The notes under the pieces are model-generated. The model saw nothing but the letters and a program-made list of their open reading frames with translations, had not been told where the DNA came from and did no database searches. 64,000 nucleotides of DNA from Massilia sp. Mn16-1_5 (GTDB lineage Bacteria > Pseudomonadota > Gammaproteobacteria > Burkholderiales > Burkholderiaceae_D). The stretch lies in assembly GCF_004798585.1 (NCBI RefSeq), contig NZ_PPXQ01000012.1, positions 62,001 through 126,000 on the forward strand, given 5' to 3'. The position numbers were made by a program, and so were the translations under genes. Of the stretch, positions 16,670 through 24,861 are shown one piece after another. Position 1 is the stretch's first letter, and every line of letters begins with the position of its first letter.

Positions 16670-18307
16670 CTAGTCCTGGCGCGAAAGCGCGTCCCAGGCC
16701 ATGGCAGTGCTCAGGAACAGCTTGCCGTTCAGCTCGCCGAGCAGCGCGCTCTGCTTCAGGCGATCCATCACCGGCCCCTTGACCTCGGCAAAGTGCAGGC
16801 CGACTCCGCGCGCGCGCAGCATGGCGTTCAGCTCGCTCAGCGCAAACAGGGCCGAGGTGTCGATCGCGTTCACGGCCGACAGCACCAGCACCAGGTGGCG
16901 CGTAGCCGGATAGGTGGCCAGCTCGTCCTCGATGCGCTCGTTGACGGCCTCGACGTTGCCGAAGAACAGTTGGGCATCCACGCGCAGCAGGAGCAGGCCG
17001 GCGGCGGTGTCGGCGCTGTAGCGTTCGATGTTGCGGAAGTGCTCGGTGCCCGCGATCCGGCCCAGCACGGCGATGTGCGGCCGGCTGGCGCGCCAGATCA
17101 GCGCGCCCATCGACAGCGCGACGCCGATCACGACGCCGGCCTCGACGCCCAGCGCCAGCACTCCCGCGGCGGTGGCGACCAGCGCGGCGGCATCGGCCCG
17201 GTCGTAGCGCCAGGCCGTGCGCAGGGTCGTGGTGTCGAGCATGCCGAGCACGGCGACGATGATGGTCGCGGCCAGGGTCGGCAGCGGCAGCAAGGCCAGC
17301 CAGGCGGTCGGCGCGACCAGGGCCAGGGCCAGCAGGCTGGCCGTGATCAGGCTGGCGAGCTGGGTGTTGGCGCCGGCCGCGAAGTTCACCGCCGAGCGCG
17401 AGATGCTGCCGGTGACGGGGAAGCCGCCGCTCAGGGCGCTGCCGACGTTGGCCGCGCCCAGGCCGATCAATTCATAGTTGCTGTGCAGCTTTTCGGCGCG
17501 TTTCAGGGCCAGGGTCTGGGCGCCGGACATGCTGATCAGGAAGACCATGAAGCCGATCAGCAGCGCCGGCTGCAGCAGGGCCTGCCAGTGCTCGTTCGAG
17601 GCCGCGATGCTGAAGATCGGCAGCCCGGCCGGCACCTTGCCGGTCGTGTGCACGCCCAGCGCTTCGAGGCCGAGCGCCGGGACCAGCGCGGTCGCACCCA
17701 GCACCAGCACCATCGGGGCCAGCTTGGCGCCGATGTCGGCCACGACCGGCTTCATCCCCAGGCGGCGCAGGAGCGGCGCGAGCCAGTTTTTGGCTGCCAG
17801 CAGCAGCGCCAGCGAGCCGAGGCCGAGGAGCGCGCTGGGCAGGTGCAGCGCGGGCAGCCGCGCCCCGAGCAGCGCCGGCAGCTGGCCGAGGGCGATCACG
17901 ATCGAGGAGCCGATCGTAAAACCGCTCATCACGGGGCGCGAGAAAAAGTTGGCGATGAAACCGATACGGAGCAGGCCGCAGGCCAGCAGCACCAGGCCGG
18001 ACAGCAGCGCCAGCTGCGCGGCCAGGGTCGTGTACAGAGGCGTGCCGCCGGCCGCCAGCGGGGCCAGGGTCGAGGCCGTCATGAGCGAGATGATCGCCAT
18101 CGGACCCACCGACTGCGTGCTGCTGGTGCCGAACAGGGCGTAGAGCACGGGCGGGACGATGCTGGCGTAGATGCCCACCACCGGCGGCAATCCCGCCACC
18201 AGGGCGTAGGCCATGCCTTGCGGGATCATCATCATCGCCACCACCACCCCGGCGCTGATGTCGCCAGGCAGCATGGCGCGCCGGTAGTGCCTCAACCAGT
18301 GCAGCAT
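16670..18307 (-). CDS. SulP family anion transporter with STAS domain
   Basis: A 545-residue SLC26/SulP permease. The N-terminal two thirds hold about 12-14 membrane segments with the family landmark MMMIPQGMAYALVAGLPPVVGIYASIVP near residues 25-55. The C-terminal 120 residues form a cytosolic STAS domain (VLVLSAVNAIDTSALFAL). SulP proteins carry sulfate, bicarbonate or dicarboxylates; no carbonic anhydrase or sulfate-assimilation gene is adjacent, so the substrate is open. The ATG at 18307 was chosen because earlier in-frame starts fall inside the upstream palindrome. Confidence 0.92.
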   Translation of the reverse strand: MLHWLRHYRRAMLPGDISAGVVVAMMMIPQGMAYALVAGLPPVVGIYASIVPPVLYALFGTSSTQSVGPMAIISLMTASTLAPLAAGGTPLYTTLAAQLALLSGLVLLACGLLRIGFIANFFSRPVMSGFTIGSSIVIALGQLPALLGARLPALHLPSALLGLGSLALLLAAKNWLAPLLRRLGMKPVVADIGAKLAPMVLVLGATALVPALGLEALGVHTTGKVPAGLPIFSIAASNEHWQALLQPALLIGFMVFLISMSGAQTLALKRAEKLHSNYELIGLGAANVGSALSGGFPVTGSISRSAVNFAAGANTQLASLITASLLALALVAPTAWLALLPLPTLAATIIVAVLGMLDTTTLRTAWRYDRADAAALVATAAGVLALGVEAGVVIGVALSMGALIWRASRPHIAVLGRIAGTEHFRNIERYSADTAAGLLLLRVDAQLFFGNVEAVNERIEDELATYPATRHLVLVLSAVNAIDTSALFALSELNAMLRARGVGLHFAEVKGPVMDRLKQSALLGELNGKLFLSTAMAWDALSRQD

Positions 18308-18388
18308 TGCATCGTTCTTTTGTTTCAAAGGTGCAAGGGTAGCACGGCCGGCGGGGCACGGCGGAAATTGGGGGTAATGCTCGGTATC

Positions 18389-18451
18389 TGGTGGGCACGG
18401 GGCGCCCACCCTACTGGCGGCGCCGCTGTAGGGTGGGCGCCCCGTGCCCAC
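18389..18451. repeat. 63-bp near-perfect palindrome
   Basis: Arms of 25 bp (18389-18413 and 18427-18451) are exact reverse complements, starting GGTGGGCACGGGGCGCCC and ending at a 13-bp centre that is itself nearly palindromic (GGCGGCGCCGC). It lies 15 bp after the stop of the minus-strand diguanylate cyclase and 81 bp before the sulP start. There is no T-tract. The GTAGGGTGGGC edge recurs in looser form at 29167 and 51050, which suggests a dispersed repeat family. Confidence 0.9.
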
Positions 18452-18466
18452 CAACCGACGCCAGCC

Positions 18467-19936
18467 CTACCCCATCGCCAGCTCGACGCAGTTGCGCCCC
18501 GCCCGCTTCGCGCGCGCCAGGGCCGCATTCACCCGCACCGTCAGCGAATCCGCGCTCTCGTGCTCGCCGAGCTGGGCCACGCCCAGGCTGATGGTCACCT
18601 GGTCGACACCCGGCATCGCGGTGCCCTCGATCGCCGTGCGCAGCTTCTCCGCCATTTTCAGGCCGTCGATCGCGCTGGTGTGCGGTGCGATCACCTGGAA
18701 CTCCTCGCCACCCGCGCGCACCAAGACGTCGCTGGCGCGCACCAGCTTCCGGGCTGCGTCGGTGAGCGTGCGCAGGACCATGTCGCCGACCGGATGGCCG
18801 TAGCGGTCGTTGACCCCTTTAAAACGGTCGATATCGAAGGCGATCAGCGCCAGCGGCAGCTTGTAGCGGCGCGCGCGCTTGATCTCCTGTTCCAGCAGGG
18901 TCTCGCCATGGCGCCGGTTGGCGATGCCGGTCAGGGCGTCGAGCGTGGACAGGTGGGTCACGCGCACCAGCATCTCTTCGCTCTCGCGGTTCAGGTCCGC
19001 CAGGCGCAGGCCGACGGCCGCCAGGTCGCTCAGTTCGGCCAGCGTGTCGAGTTCGTCGCGGCTGAAGCTGCGCGCCTCGCGAAACAGCAAACACAGCGAT
19101 CCACGCGGCGCGCCCGGGCCGCTCGAGGGGATCGGCAAGGCCAGCACCATGTGGACGCCGTGTTCGCGCAGCTTGTCGGCCAGCGCCGGCTCGCCGGATT
19201 TATCGAGGTCGTCGAGGAGCGCGATGGTGTTCGCGCTCGCGGCCAGCAGGCCCGGAAAGGCATGCCGCAAGGGCGATTGCAGCAGGCGTTCGCCGCGTCC
19301 GAGCACCTTGGCGAGGTTCAGCCCGCGTTCGCCATGCTGGGCCTGCAGCTGCAGGTCGCCGCCCGGCTGCAGGTAGAACAGCGCCGCATGCGCGACGCCG
19401 GGCCAGCTGCACAGGGCCTGGCACAGGCGTTCGGACAGCGCCGCCAGGTCCTCGCCCCCGCCCAGGGCAAGCCGCACCTGCGTGCGCAGCGTATGCAGGG
19501 CATCGAGTTCGCGTTCGCGCGGGCTGGGCACGGCCGCCGGTGTCGGACCGCTCGCCAGGCGCGCACGCACGGCGTCGGCCAGGTCCTCGTCCTCCAGCGG
19601 CGCGATCGCGTATTCGATCGGGCCGCAGGCCATCAGGGCCGGCAGCCAGCGCGCGTTCGCGAACGGGCAGACGACAAAGGTCGGGGCGCCGGCGCGCGCC
19701 GTCACCAGGCGCGCCAGGTCCGCATGGTCGAGCTCCGGGTCGAAGCGTTCGAGGTCGATCACCAGCAGGTCGAGGCGCTCGAAGCCGGGTAGTGCCAGCG
19801 CGGCGTCGGCGCCGTCGGCGAGTTGCAAATCGCTGAACAGACTGCCGCATGCGGCATCGAACTCGGCGCGGCGCGCGGCTGCCGGGTTGACGAACAACCC
19901 GGTACGTGAGCCTTGCGGCGCGGCCTGCTGGGACAT
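18467..19936 (-). CDS. Diguanylate cyclase with GAF domain
   Basis: A 489-residue cytosolic protein. Residues 1-150 look like a receiver-like or degenerate regulatory domain (LDLLVIDLERFDPEL, FVVCPFANARWL), 155-310 a GAF sensor domain and 325-489 a GGDEF domain. The active-site motif is GGEEF at 409-413, and the product-inhibition I-site RASD lies five residues before its flanking Arg-Ala. It should therefore make c-di-GMP with feedback control. No transmembrane segment or EAL domain is present. The ATG at 19936 follows GGAGAAAACC. It is divergent from the SDR gene. Confidence 0.91.
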   Translation of the reverse strand: MSQQAAPQGSRTGLFVNPAAARRAEFDAACGSLFSDLQLADGADAALALPGFERLDLLVIDLERFDPELDHADLARLVTARAGAPTFVVCPFANARWLPALMACGPIEYAIAPLEDEDLADAVRARLASGPTPAAVPSPRERELDALHTLRTQVRLALGGGEDLAALSERLCQALCSWPGVAHAALFYLQPGGDLQLQAQHGERGLNLAKVLGRGERLLQSPLRHAFPGLLAASANTIALLDDLDKSGEPALADKLREHGVHMVLALPIPSSGPGAPRGSLCLLFREARSFSRDELDTLAELSDLAAVGLRLADLNRESEEMLVRVTHLSTLDALTGIANRRHGETLLEQEIKRARRYKLPLALIAFDIDRFKGVNDRYGHPVGDMVLRTLTDAARKLVRASDVLVRAGGEEFQVIAPHTSAIDGLKMAEKLRTAIEGTAMPGVDQVTISLGVAQLGEHESADSLTVRVNAALARAKRAGRNCVELAMG

Positions 19937-20097
19937 GGTTTTCTCCTCGACATGCATATTTGTTACATAACGATGCCAATTTTGACATAAATGAGGGCCA
20001 CCGAACAGGCGACCTGTGTGTGACAGCGCACCGTCGCGTCCAATCGTGCGGCCGATACTGGCTTGAACATGAACATGTACGCGTAAAGGGAAAAGCG

Positions 20098-21063
20098 ATG
20101 GCCAACCAGGACGATGTAGCAAACCACCAGAAGGCGATCCAGAACCGCCAGGACCAGCACGACGCCAGCGGTGACAAGCAGGAGGGCCAGATGCCCGCCC
20201 AGATCGGCGCCGAGCAGCCGGTACCGCCGATGCCGGCGCAGCACCTGGCCAAGCCGGGCCTGGAAGCGCAGATGGACGTCAAGCCGCGCTTCATGGCCGA
20301 ACAGTACAAGGGCAGCGGCAAGCTGGAGGGCCAGGTGGCGATCGTCACCGGCGGCGATTCCGGTATCGGACGCGCGGTCGCCGTGCTGTTCGCACGCGAA
20401 GGCGCGGACGTCGCCGTCCTCTACCTGAACGAACACGAAGACGCCGCCGAGACCCAGCGCTGCATCGAGGCCGAAGGCCGGCGCTGCGTGACCATCGCCG
20501 GCGACGTCAAGGACATGGATTTCTGCCAGCAGGCCGTCGACACCGTCGTCGCCCAGTGGGGCCGCCTCGATGTGCTGGTGAATAACGCCGCCTTCCAGGA
20601 ACACGCCGACTCGCTGCTCGACATCACCGAGGAGCGCTTCGACGAGACCATGCGCACCAACATCTACGGCTACTTCCACATGGCCAAGGCCGCCCTGCCC
20701 CACATGAAGCGCGGCGCCGCGATCGTGAATACCGGCTCGGTGACGGGCCTGAAGGGCTCGAAGCTCCTGCTCGACTATTCGAGCACCAAGGGCGCGATCC
20801 ACGCCTTCACCATGTCGCTGGCCGCGAACCTGCTCGACAAGGGCATCCGCGTAAATTGCGTGGCACCGGGACCGGTCTGGACGCCGCTGAACCCGGCCGA
20901 CCAGTCGCCGGACAAGATCGTCCACTTCGGCGAGAGCACGACCTATGGCCGCGCGGCCCAGCCGGAAGAGCTGTCGCCGGCCTACGTGTTCCTGGCCTCT
21001 AACGCCTGCTCGAGCTACATCACGGGCATCGTGCTGCCGGTGACCGGCAGCGTCGGCGAATAA
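20098..21063 (+). CDS. SDR family oxidoreductase (YghA/glucose-dehydrogenase-like)
   Basis: A 321-residue short-chain dehydrogenase with the long hydrophilic N-terminal extension typical of the YghA/GsiB-like stress subgroup (Gln/Pro-rich, residues 1-75). The Rossmann motif is TGGDSGIGRA (about 86-95), NNAA follows, and the catalytic Tyr/Lys pair is Y227-SST-K231. It probably reduces small aldehydes or sugars with NAD(P)H. It begins the ku run: its stop is 16 nt from the ku ATG, so it is very likely co-transcribed with ku and general-stress regulated. The ATG at 20098 follows AAAGGGAAAAGCG. Confidence 0.9.
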   Translation: MANQDDVANHQKAIQNRQDQHDASGDKQEGQMPAQIGAEQPVPPMPAQHLAKPGLEAQMDVKPRFMAEQYKGSGKLEGQVAIVTGGDSGIGRAVAVLFAREGADVAVLYLNEHEDAAETQRCIEAEGRRCVTIAGDVKDMDFCQQAVDTVVAQWGRLDVLVNNAAFQEHADSLLDITEERFDETMRTNIYGYFHMAKAALPHMKRGAAIVNTGSVTGLKGSKLLLDYSSTKGAIHAFTMSLAANLLDKGIRVNCVAPGPVWTPLNPADQSPDKIVHFGESTTYGRAAQPEELSPAYVFLASNACSSYITGIVLPVTGSVGE

Positions 21064-21079
21064 GCACAAGGAGACTTCC

Positions 21080-22138
21080 ATGGCACGTAGCTTGTGGAAA
21101 GGCGCGATCAGTTTCGGGCTGGTGCACATCCCGGTCGATATGTATCCGGCGACCAGCAACAATGGGCTCGACCTGCACATGCTGGACCGGCGCGACTTCT
21201 CCCCGATCGGCTTCAAGCGCTACAACAAGAACACGGGCAAGGAGGTCGGCTGGGACGACATCATCAAGGGCTACGAATACACGGACGGCGAATACGTCGT
21301 GCTGTCGGACGAGGACCTGCGCCGCGCCAATCCGGAAGCGACCCAGACGATCGACATCCTCGCCTTTGTCGACGCCTCGGAAGTCCCGCTGATCTACTAC
21401 GACCAGCCCTACTACCTCGCTCCCGGCAAGGGCGGCGACAAGGTGTATGCGCTGCTGCGCGATACGCTGAAAAAGGTCGGCAAGATCGGCATCGCGAATG
21501 TCGTGATCCGCGTCAAGCAGCACCTGGCCGCCCTGCACTGCGTCGGCAACACCATCGTCATGAATACCCTGCGCTATGCCGACGAGATCCGCGACTCGGC
21601 CGAACTGAAGATCCCCGGCAAGACCGCGAAAACCACCGTCAGCGACAAGGAACTGAAAATGGCGATGGCGCTGGTGGAAGGCATGAGCGAGGACTGGGAG
21701 CCGGAGCAGTACCACGACACCTACCGCGAAGACGTGATGGCCATGATCGAGAAGAAGGTCAAGGCCAAGCAGACCAAGACCATCACCATGCCGGACCCGG
21801 ACGAGAAGCCGGCCAAGGCCACCAACGTCATCGACCTGGTCTCGCTGCTGCAGGCCAGCCTGGGCAAAAAGCCCGGCAAGAAAGCCGCGGTCGACGAGGA
21901 CGAGGACGACGACGAACCGCCACCACCGAAACGCGCCAGGAAGCCGTCGGAGGAAGAAGAGGACGAGGAACCGGCGCCACGCCGCAAGACCGCCGCAGCC
22001 AGCCGCGAAGCGGTCGCCGCCAAGGCTGCGCCAAAGCGCACCGCTGCCAAAGAGCCTGCTGCGAAGGCCGCGGCAAAATCGACTGCTACGAAGGGGGCGA
22101 CTGCAAAGTCGCCCGCTCGCCGCAAGAAGGCGGCGTAA
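21080..22138 (+). CDS. ku: Non-homologous end-joining protein Ku
   Basis: A 352-residue bacterial Ku. The start MARSLWKGAISFGLVHIPV is diagnostic, and the Ku core runs to about residue 255 (LVEGMSEDWEPEQYHDTYRE). The homodimer encircles broken DNA ends and recruits LigD, whose gene lies 2.7 kb downstream on the other strand. The C-terminus from about residue 260 is a long acidic then Lys/Ala/Pro-rich tail (DEDEDDDEPPPPKRA, then AAKSTATKGATAK). This resembles the basic extended C-termini that let bacterial Ku bind and thread on DNA. The Shine-Dalgarno AAGGAG lies 6 nt before the ATG. Confidence 0.96.
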   Translation: MARSLWKGAISFGLVHIPVDMYPATSNNGLDLHMLDRRDFSPIGFKRYNKNTGKEVGWDDIIKGYEYTDGEYVVLSDEDLRRANPEATQTIDILAFVDASEVPLIYYDQPYYLAPGKGGDKVYALLRDTLKKVGKIGIANVVIRVKQHLAALHCVGNTIVMNTLRYADEIRDSAELKIPGKTAKTTVSDKELKMAMALVEGMSEDWEPEQYHDTYREDVMAMIEKKVKAKQTKTITMPDPDEKPAKATNVIDLVSLLQASLGKKPGKKAAVDEDEDDDEPPPPKRARKPSEEEEDEEPAPRRKTAAASREAVAAKAAPKRTAAKEPAAKAAAKSTATKGATAKSPARRKKAA

Positions 22139-22141
22139 AGG

Positions 22142-22381
22142 ATGGATGAATTCCTCGACTTCCTCCAATGGCCCGCCATGGCGGTCAGCCTGTATGCCGC
22201 CTTCATGATCGGATCGAAGAACGCCAAAAAACGCATCTTCGGTTTCTGGATGTTCATCCTCAGTAACCTGTTATGGATCGTCTGGGGCGTGCACGACGAA
22301 GCCTGGGCCCTGATCTCGCTGCAGGTGGCGCTGATGGCGATGAACATCCGGGGCATTTTCAAGAACGAGTCGCCGGGCTGA
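22142..22381 (+). CDS. Small membrane protein, 79 aa, downstream of ku
   Basis: A 79-residue protein with about three hydrophobic helices (WPAMAVSLYAAFMIG, FWMFILSNLLWIVWGV, ALISLQVALMAMNI) separated by short loops. The Asn-Leu-Leu-Trp and short-helix layout is reminiscent of half-sized transporters such as SemiSWEET or PnuC-like proteins, but no family is claimed. The ATG lies 3 nt after the ku stop, so it is probably translated from the same message. Its function in the stress cluster is unknown. Confidence 0.72.
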   Translation: MDEFLDFLQWPAMAVSLYAAFMIGSKNAKKRIFGFWMFILSNLLWIVWGVHDEAWALISLQVALMAMNIRGIFKNESPG

Positions 22382-22464
22382 TGTCGATTGACAGCGCGGC
22401 GGCCAGCAGGAGCAGCACACATCCAACCGACGGCAGGACGCCGTCACCCTACAAGGAGATTTTT

Positions 22465-22575
22465 ATGCGCAAGATGATCATGATGGCAATCGCCGGCTTC
22501 ATCTGGAAGAAAATCCAGGCCAAGATGAACAAGCAGACCTACAACGGCACGACCAGCGCGCCGCGCCGCTATTGA
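22465..22575 (+). CDS. Small basic protein, 36 aa
   Basis: A 36-residue ORF starting MRKMIMMAIAGFIWKKIQ, one short amphipathic or hydrophobic helix followed by a basic Asn/Thr tail ending in RRY. The evidence for expression is a strong Shine-Dalgarno (ACAAGGAG) 6-7 nt before the ATG and its place in the ku run. I do not recognise a family. It could be a small membrane-associated stress protein. Confidence 0.55.
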   Translation: MRKMIMMAIAGFIWKKIQAKMNKQTYNGTTSAPRRY

Positions 22576-22585
22576 TCGCGGTTCC

Positions 22586-22642
22586 TCGACCTTGCCAGGT
22601 AGCGCCGCGGTGCAAGGCCGCGGCGTTTCCTTGCAAGGTCGA
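22586..22642. repeat. Nested inverted repeat upstream of katA
   Basis: Outer arms TCGACCTTGC (22586-22595) and GCAAGGTCGA (22633-22642) are perfect 10-bp complements. An inner pair CGCCGCGG (22603-22610) and CCGCGGCG (22618-22625) gives a second 8-bp stem. It begins 10 bp after the 36-aa gene, so it may end that transcript or form a structured leader. No T-tract follows. Confidence 0.7.
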
Positions 22643-22662
22643 TTAGGAATTGCCTATCGATT
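22641..22662 (+). promoter_or_regulatory. Possible OxyR-type site upstream of katA
   Basis: TTAGG-N5-CCTAT forms a short dyad about 85-105 bp upstream of the catalase ATG, inside an A/T-rich stretch (repeated TCAATCAAA). The TAGG..CCTA half-site spacing resembles OxyR operators of catalase and ahpC promoters in betaproteobacteria. The match is by eye only. Confidence 0.4.
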
Positions 22663-22746
22663 CAATCAAATCAATCAAATTTATCTTTCGCTCAGCCATA
22701 CGTAGAATCTCCTCATCAATTTCATCAATTGCACTGAGGAGAACGC

Positions 22747-24216
22747 ATGAATGTACCCGACCGCCGCCTGACCACCGCTTCCGGCATCCCCGTTGCCGAC
22801 AACCAGAATTCCCTCAGCGCCGGCCCGCGCGGCCCGCTCCTGCTGCAGGACTTCCACCTGATCGAGAAACTGCAGCACTTCAACCGCGAACGCATTCCCG
22901 AGCGCGTGGTGCACGCCAAGGGTTCGGGCGCCTACGGCACCTTCACCGTCACCCACGACATCAGCCGCTACACGAGCGCGAAACTGTTCAGCCAGGTCGG
23001 CAAGCAGACCGAGACTTTCCTGCGCTTCTCGACCGTCGGCGGCGAAAAAGGCAGCGCCGACACCGAACGCGATCCACGCGGCTTCGCCCTGCGCTTCTAT
23101 ACGGAAGAAGGCAACTGGGACCTGGTTGGGAATAACACGCCGGTGTTCTTCATCAAGGACCCGATCAAGTTCCCCGACTTCATCCACACCCAGAAGCGCC
23201 TCCCCGACAGCAACCTGAAATCGGCGAACATGATGTTCGACTTCTGGAGCCGCGCCCCGGAAAGCCTGCACCAGGTGACGATCCTGTTTTCAAGCCGCGG
23301 CACCCCGGACGGCTACCGCCACATGGACGGCTTCGGCAGCCACACGTATAGCCTGATCGATGATGCGGGCGAGCGCGTCTACGTGAAATGGCACTTCAAG
23401 ACCCGCCAGGGCATCAAGAACCTGAGCGCCCTTGATGCGACCCGCATCGCCGGCTCGGACCCGGACCACGCCCAGCGCGACCTGTTCAATGCCATCGCCG
23501 CCGGCGACTTCCCGCAGTGGGACGTCAAGGTGCAGGTGGCGACGCCCCAGCAGCTGCTTGAGTGGGAAGCGCGCACCGGCTGGAACCCGTTCGACCTGAC
23601 CAAGGTGTGGCCGCATGGCGACTTCCCGCTGCTGCCGGTGGGCGTGCTGGAACTGAACCGCAATCCGGCGAACTACCACGCCGAAGTCGAACAGGCCGCG
23701 TTCTCGCCGGCCAACGTCCCGCCGGGCATGGGCTACTCGCCCGACAAGATGCTGCAGGGCCGCCTGTTCGCCTACCACGACGCCCAGCTCTACCGCGTCG
23801 GTACCAACCATCAGCACCTGCCGGTGAACGCGCCGCGCTGCCCCTTCCACAACCAGCAGCGCGACGGCGCGATGGCGATCGCGAACGGCGGCGCGGCGCC
23901 GAACTACGCGGCCGTCGATGCGGTGGGCAAAGGCGCGACCGGGATGGGCCATGGCGAGCAGGAACTGCCCTTGACCGGGAATGCGGGCCGCTTCGACTTC
24001 CGCGGCCAGGAAGACGACTATACGCAGCCGGGCAACTTGTTCCGCCTGATGACGGCCGAAGAAAAGCAGAACCTGTGCGACAACCTGGCGGGGCCGCTGT
24101 CGCAGGTGACGGACGAGATCCTGGAGCGCCAGCTGCGCCAGTTCGACAAGGCCGATCCGGCGTATGGACGCGGCGTGCGTGCGGCGCTGGAGCGTTTGGG
24201 CCGTACGGTCGGTTGA
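22747..24216 (+). CDS. katA: Monofunctional haem catalase (clade 3 type)
   Basis: A 489-residue small-subunit catalase that converts H2O2 to water and oxygen. The distal His is H56 in ERVVHAKGSGAYG, the family signature around FSTVGGEKGSADTERDPRGFA is present, and the proximal haem Tyr lies in RLFAYHDAQLYRVG (about residue 340). NADPH-binding residues of the small clade 3 enzymes are plausible. There is no signal peptide, so it is cytosolic. It lies between ku and ligD, consistent with a shared oxidative and DNA-damage stress response. The possible OxyR site and nested hairpin upstream suggest its own promoter. Confidence 0.95.
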   Translation: MNVPDRRLTTASGIPVADNQNSLSAGPRGPLLLQDFHLIEKLQHFNRERIPERVVHAKGSGAYGTFTVTHDISRYTSAKLFSQVGKQTETFLRFSTVGGEKGSADTERDPRGFALRFYTEEGNWDLVGNNTPVFFIKDPIKFPDFIHTQKRLPDSNLKSANMMFDFWSRAPESLHQVTILFSSRGTPDGYRHMDGFGSHTYSLIDDAGERVYVKWHFKTRQGIKNLSALDATRIAGSDPDHAQRDLFNAIAAGDFPQWDVKVQVATPQQLLEWEARTGWNPFDLTKVWPHGDFPLLPVGVLELNRNPANYHAEVEQAAFSPANVPPGMGYSPDKMLQGRLFAYHDAQLYRVGTNHQHLPVNAPRCPFHNQQRDGAMAIANGGAAPNYAAVDAVGKGATGMGHGEQELPLTGNAGRFDFRGQEDDYTQPGNLFRLMTAEEKQNLCDNLAGPLSQVTDEILERQLRQFDKADPAYGRGVRAALERLGRTVG

Positions 24217-24229
24217 GGCAGCGTGACGC

Positions 24230-24256
24230 GTGGACGGCGGAGCCGTCCACCCTGCT
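24230..24256. terminator. Terminator hairpin between katA and the convergent hydrolase
   Basis: GTGGACGGC and GCCGTCCAC form a 9-bp perfect stem with a GGA loop, followed after five bases by CTTTTA on the + strand. The GTGGAC..GTCCAC pattern also fits the palindromic repeats elsewhere in the window. Confidence 0.6.
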
Positions 24257-24257
24257 T

Positions 24258-24806
24258 TTATCTCAGCATCGCCGCCAGCTGGTCGTATACGAGCGGGAAT
24301 TCCGTGAACCCTTCGCGTCCAAGGAAATGCCCGCCCCGCTCCAGCGCGATGAAGCGCGCATCAAGCCGTTCGGCGAGCCGCCGGGTCGCCTCAAACGGCA
24401 CCGCCTCGTCGTCGCGCGCAGCGATGACGACGCGCTGGCCTACCCTCTCCCGCAAGCCTTCGATGCCGTCCACGCCGGCAACGAAGCCGTCCAGTTCTTC
24501 CAGACCGGGCACGGGCTCGGCGAAGCCGGCCACCAGCACCATGCCCCCGCAGGCAGCGCCTGTCTTCAACAGGTGACGCACGACAGCGATGCAACCGAGG
24601 CTGTGCGCGACGAAGAAAGGTTCGGCGTCGCGGCATGCGGCATGGGTGCCCAGGAAGGCATCCCATTCTTGCGCCACCGGCTGGTCGGGATCCGGCATCG
24701 GCAAGACCGCGACGTCGATGCCATCGGCTGCCAGGCGTTCCCGCAGCCATGGGAACCAGTGATCCGCCGGCCTGGCCGTATATCCGTGCACGATGACTAC
24801 CTGCAT
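24258..24806 (-). CDS. RBBP9/YdeN-type alpha/beta hydrolase
   Basis: A 182-residue serine hydrolase of the RBBP9/YdeN family. The start VVIVHGYTARPADHWFPWL is the oxyanion region. The nucleophile is S69 in AHSLGC, with acid Asp in ARDDEAVPF and His in ERGGHFLG near the C-terminus. Substrates of these small esterases are poorly known. It sits convergent to katA and 55 bp from the ligD stop on the same strand, so it may be co-transcribed with ligD. Confidence 0.88.
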   Translation of the reverse strand: MQVVIVHGYTARPADHWFPWLRERLAADGIDVAVLPMPDPDQPVAQEWDAFLGTHAACRDAEPFFVAHSLGCIAVVRHLLKTGAACGGMVLVAGFAEPVPGLEELDGFVAGVDGIEGLRERVGQRVVIAARDDEAVPFEATRRLAERLDARFIALERGGHFLGREGFTEFPLVYDQLAAMLR

Positions 24807-24861
24807 TGCGCTCTCCTCCTCGTTTGTCCGGCGCGAAGGATGCGCATCTTCGGCGCGCTTG

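Noticed and set aside
16466-19792. A very long open frame on the + strand across sulP and the cyclase
   Set aside because: It is the shadow of two well-supported minus-strand genes. Its translation is rich in Gln/Arg/His without domains, as expected of an antisense frame in G+C-rich DNA.
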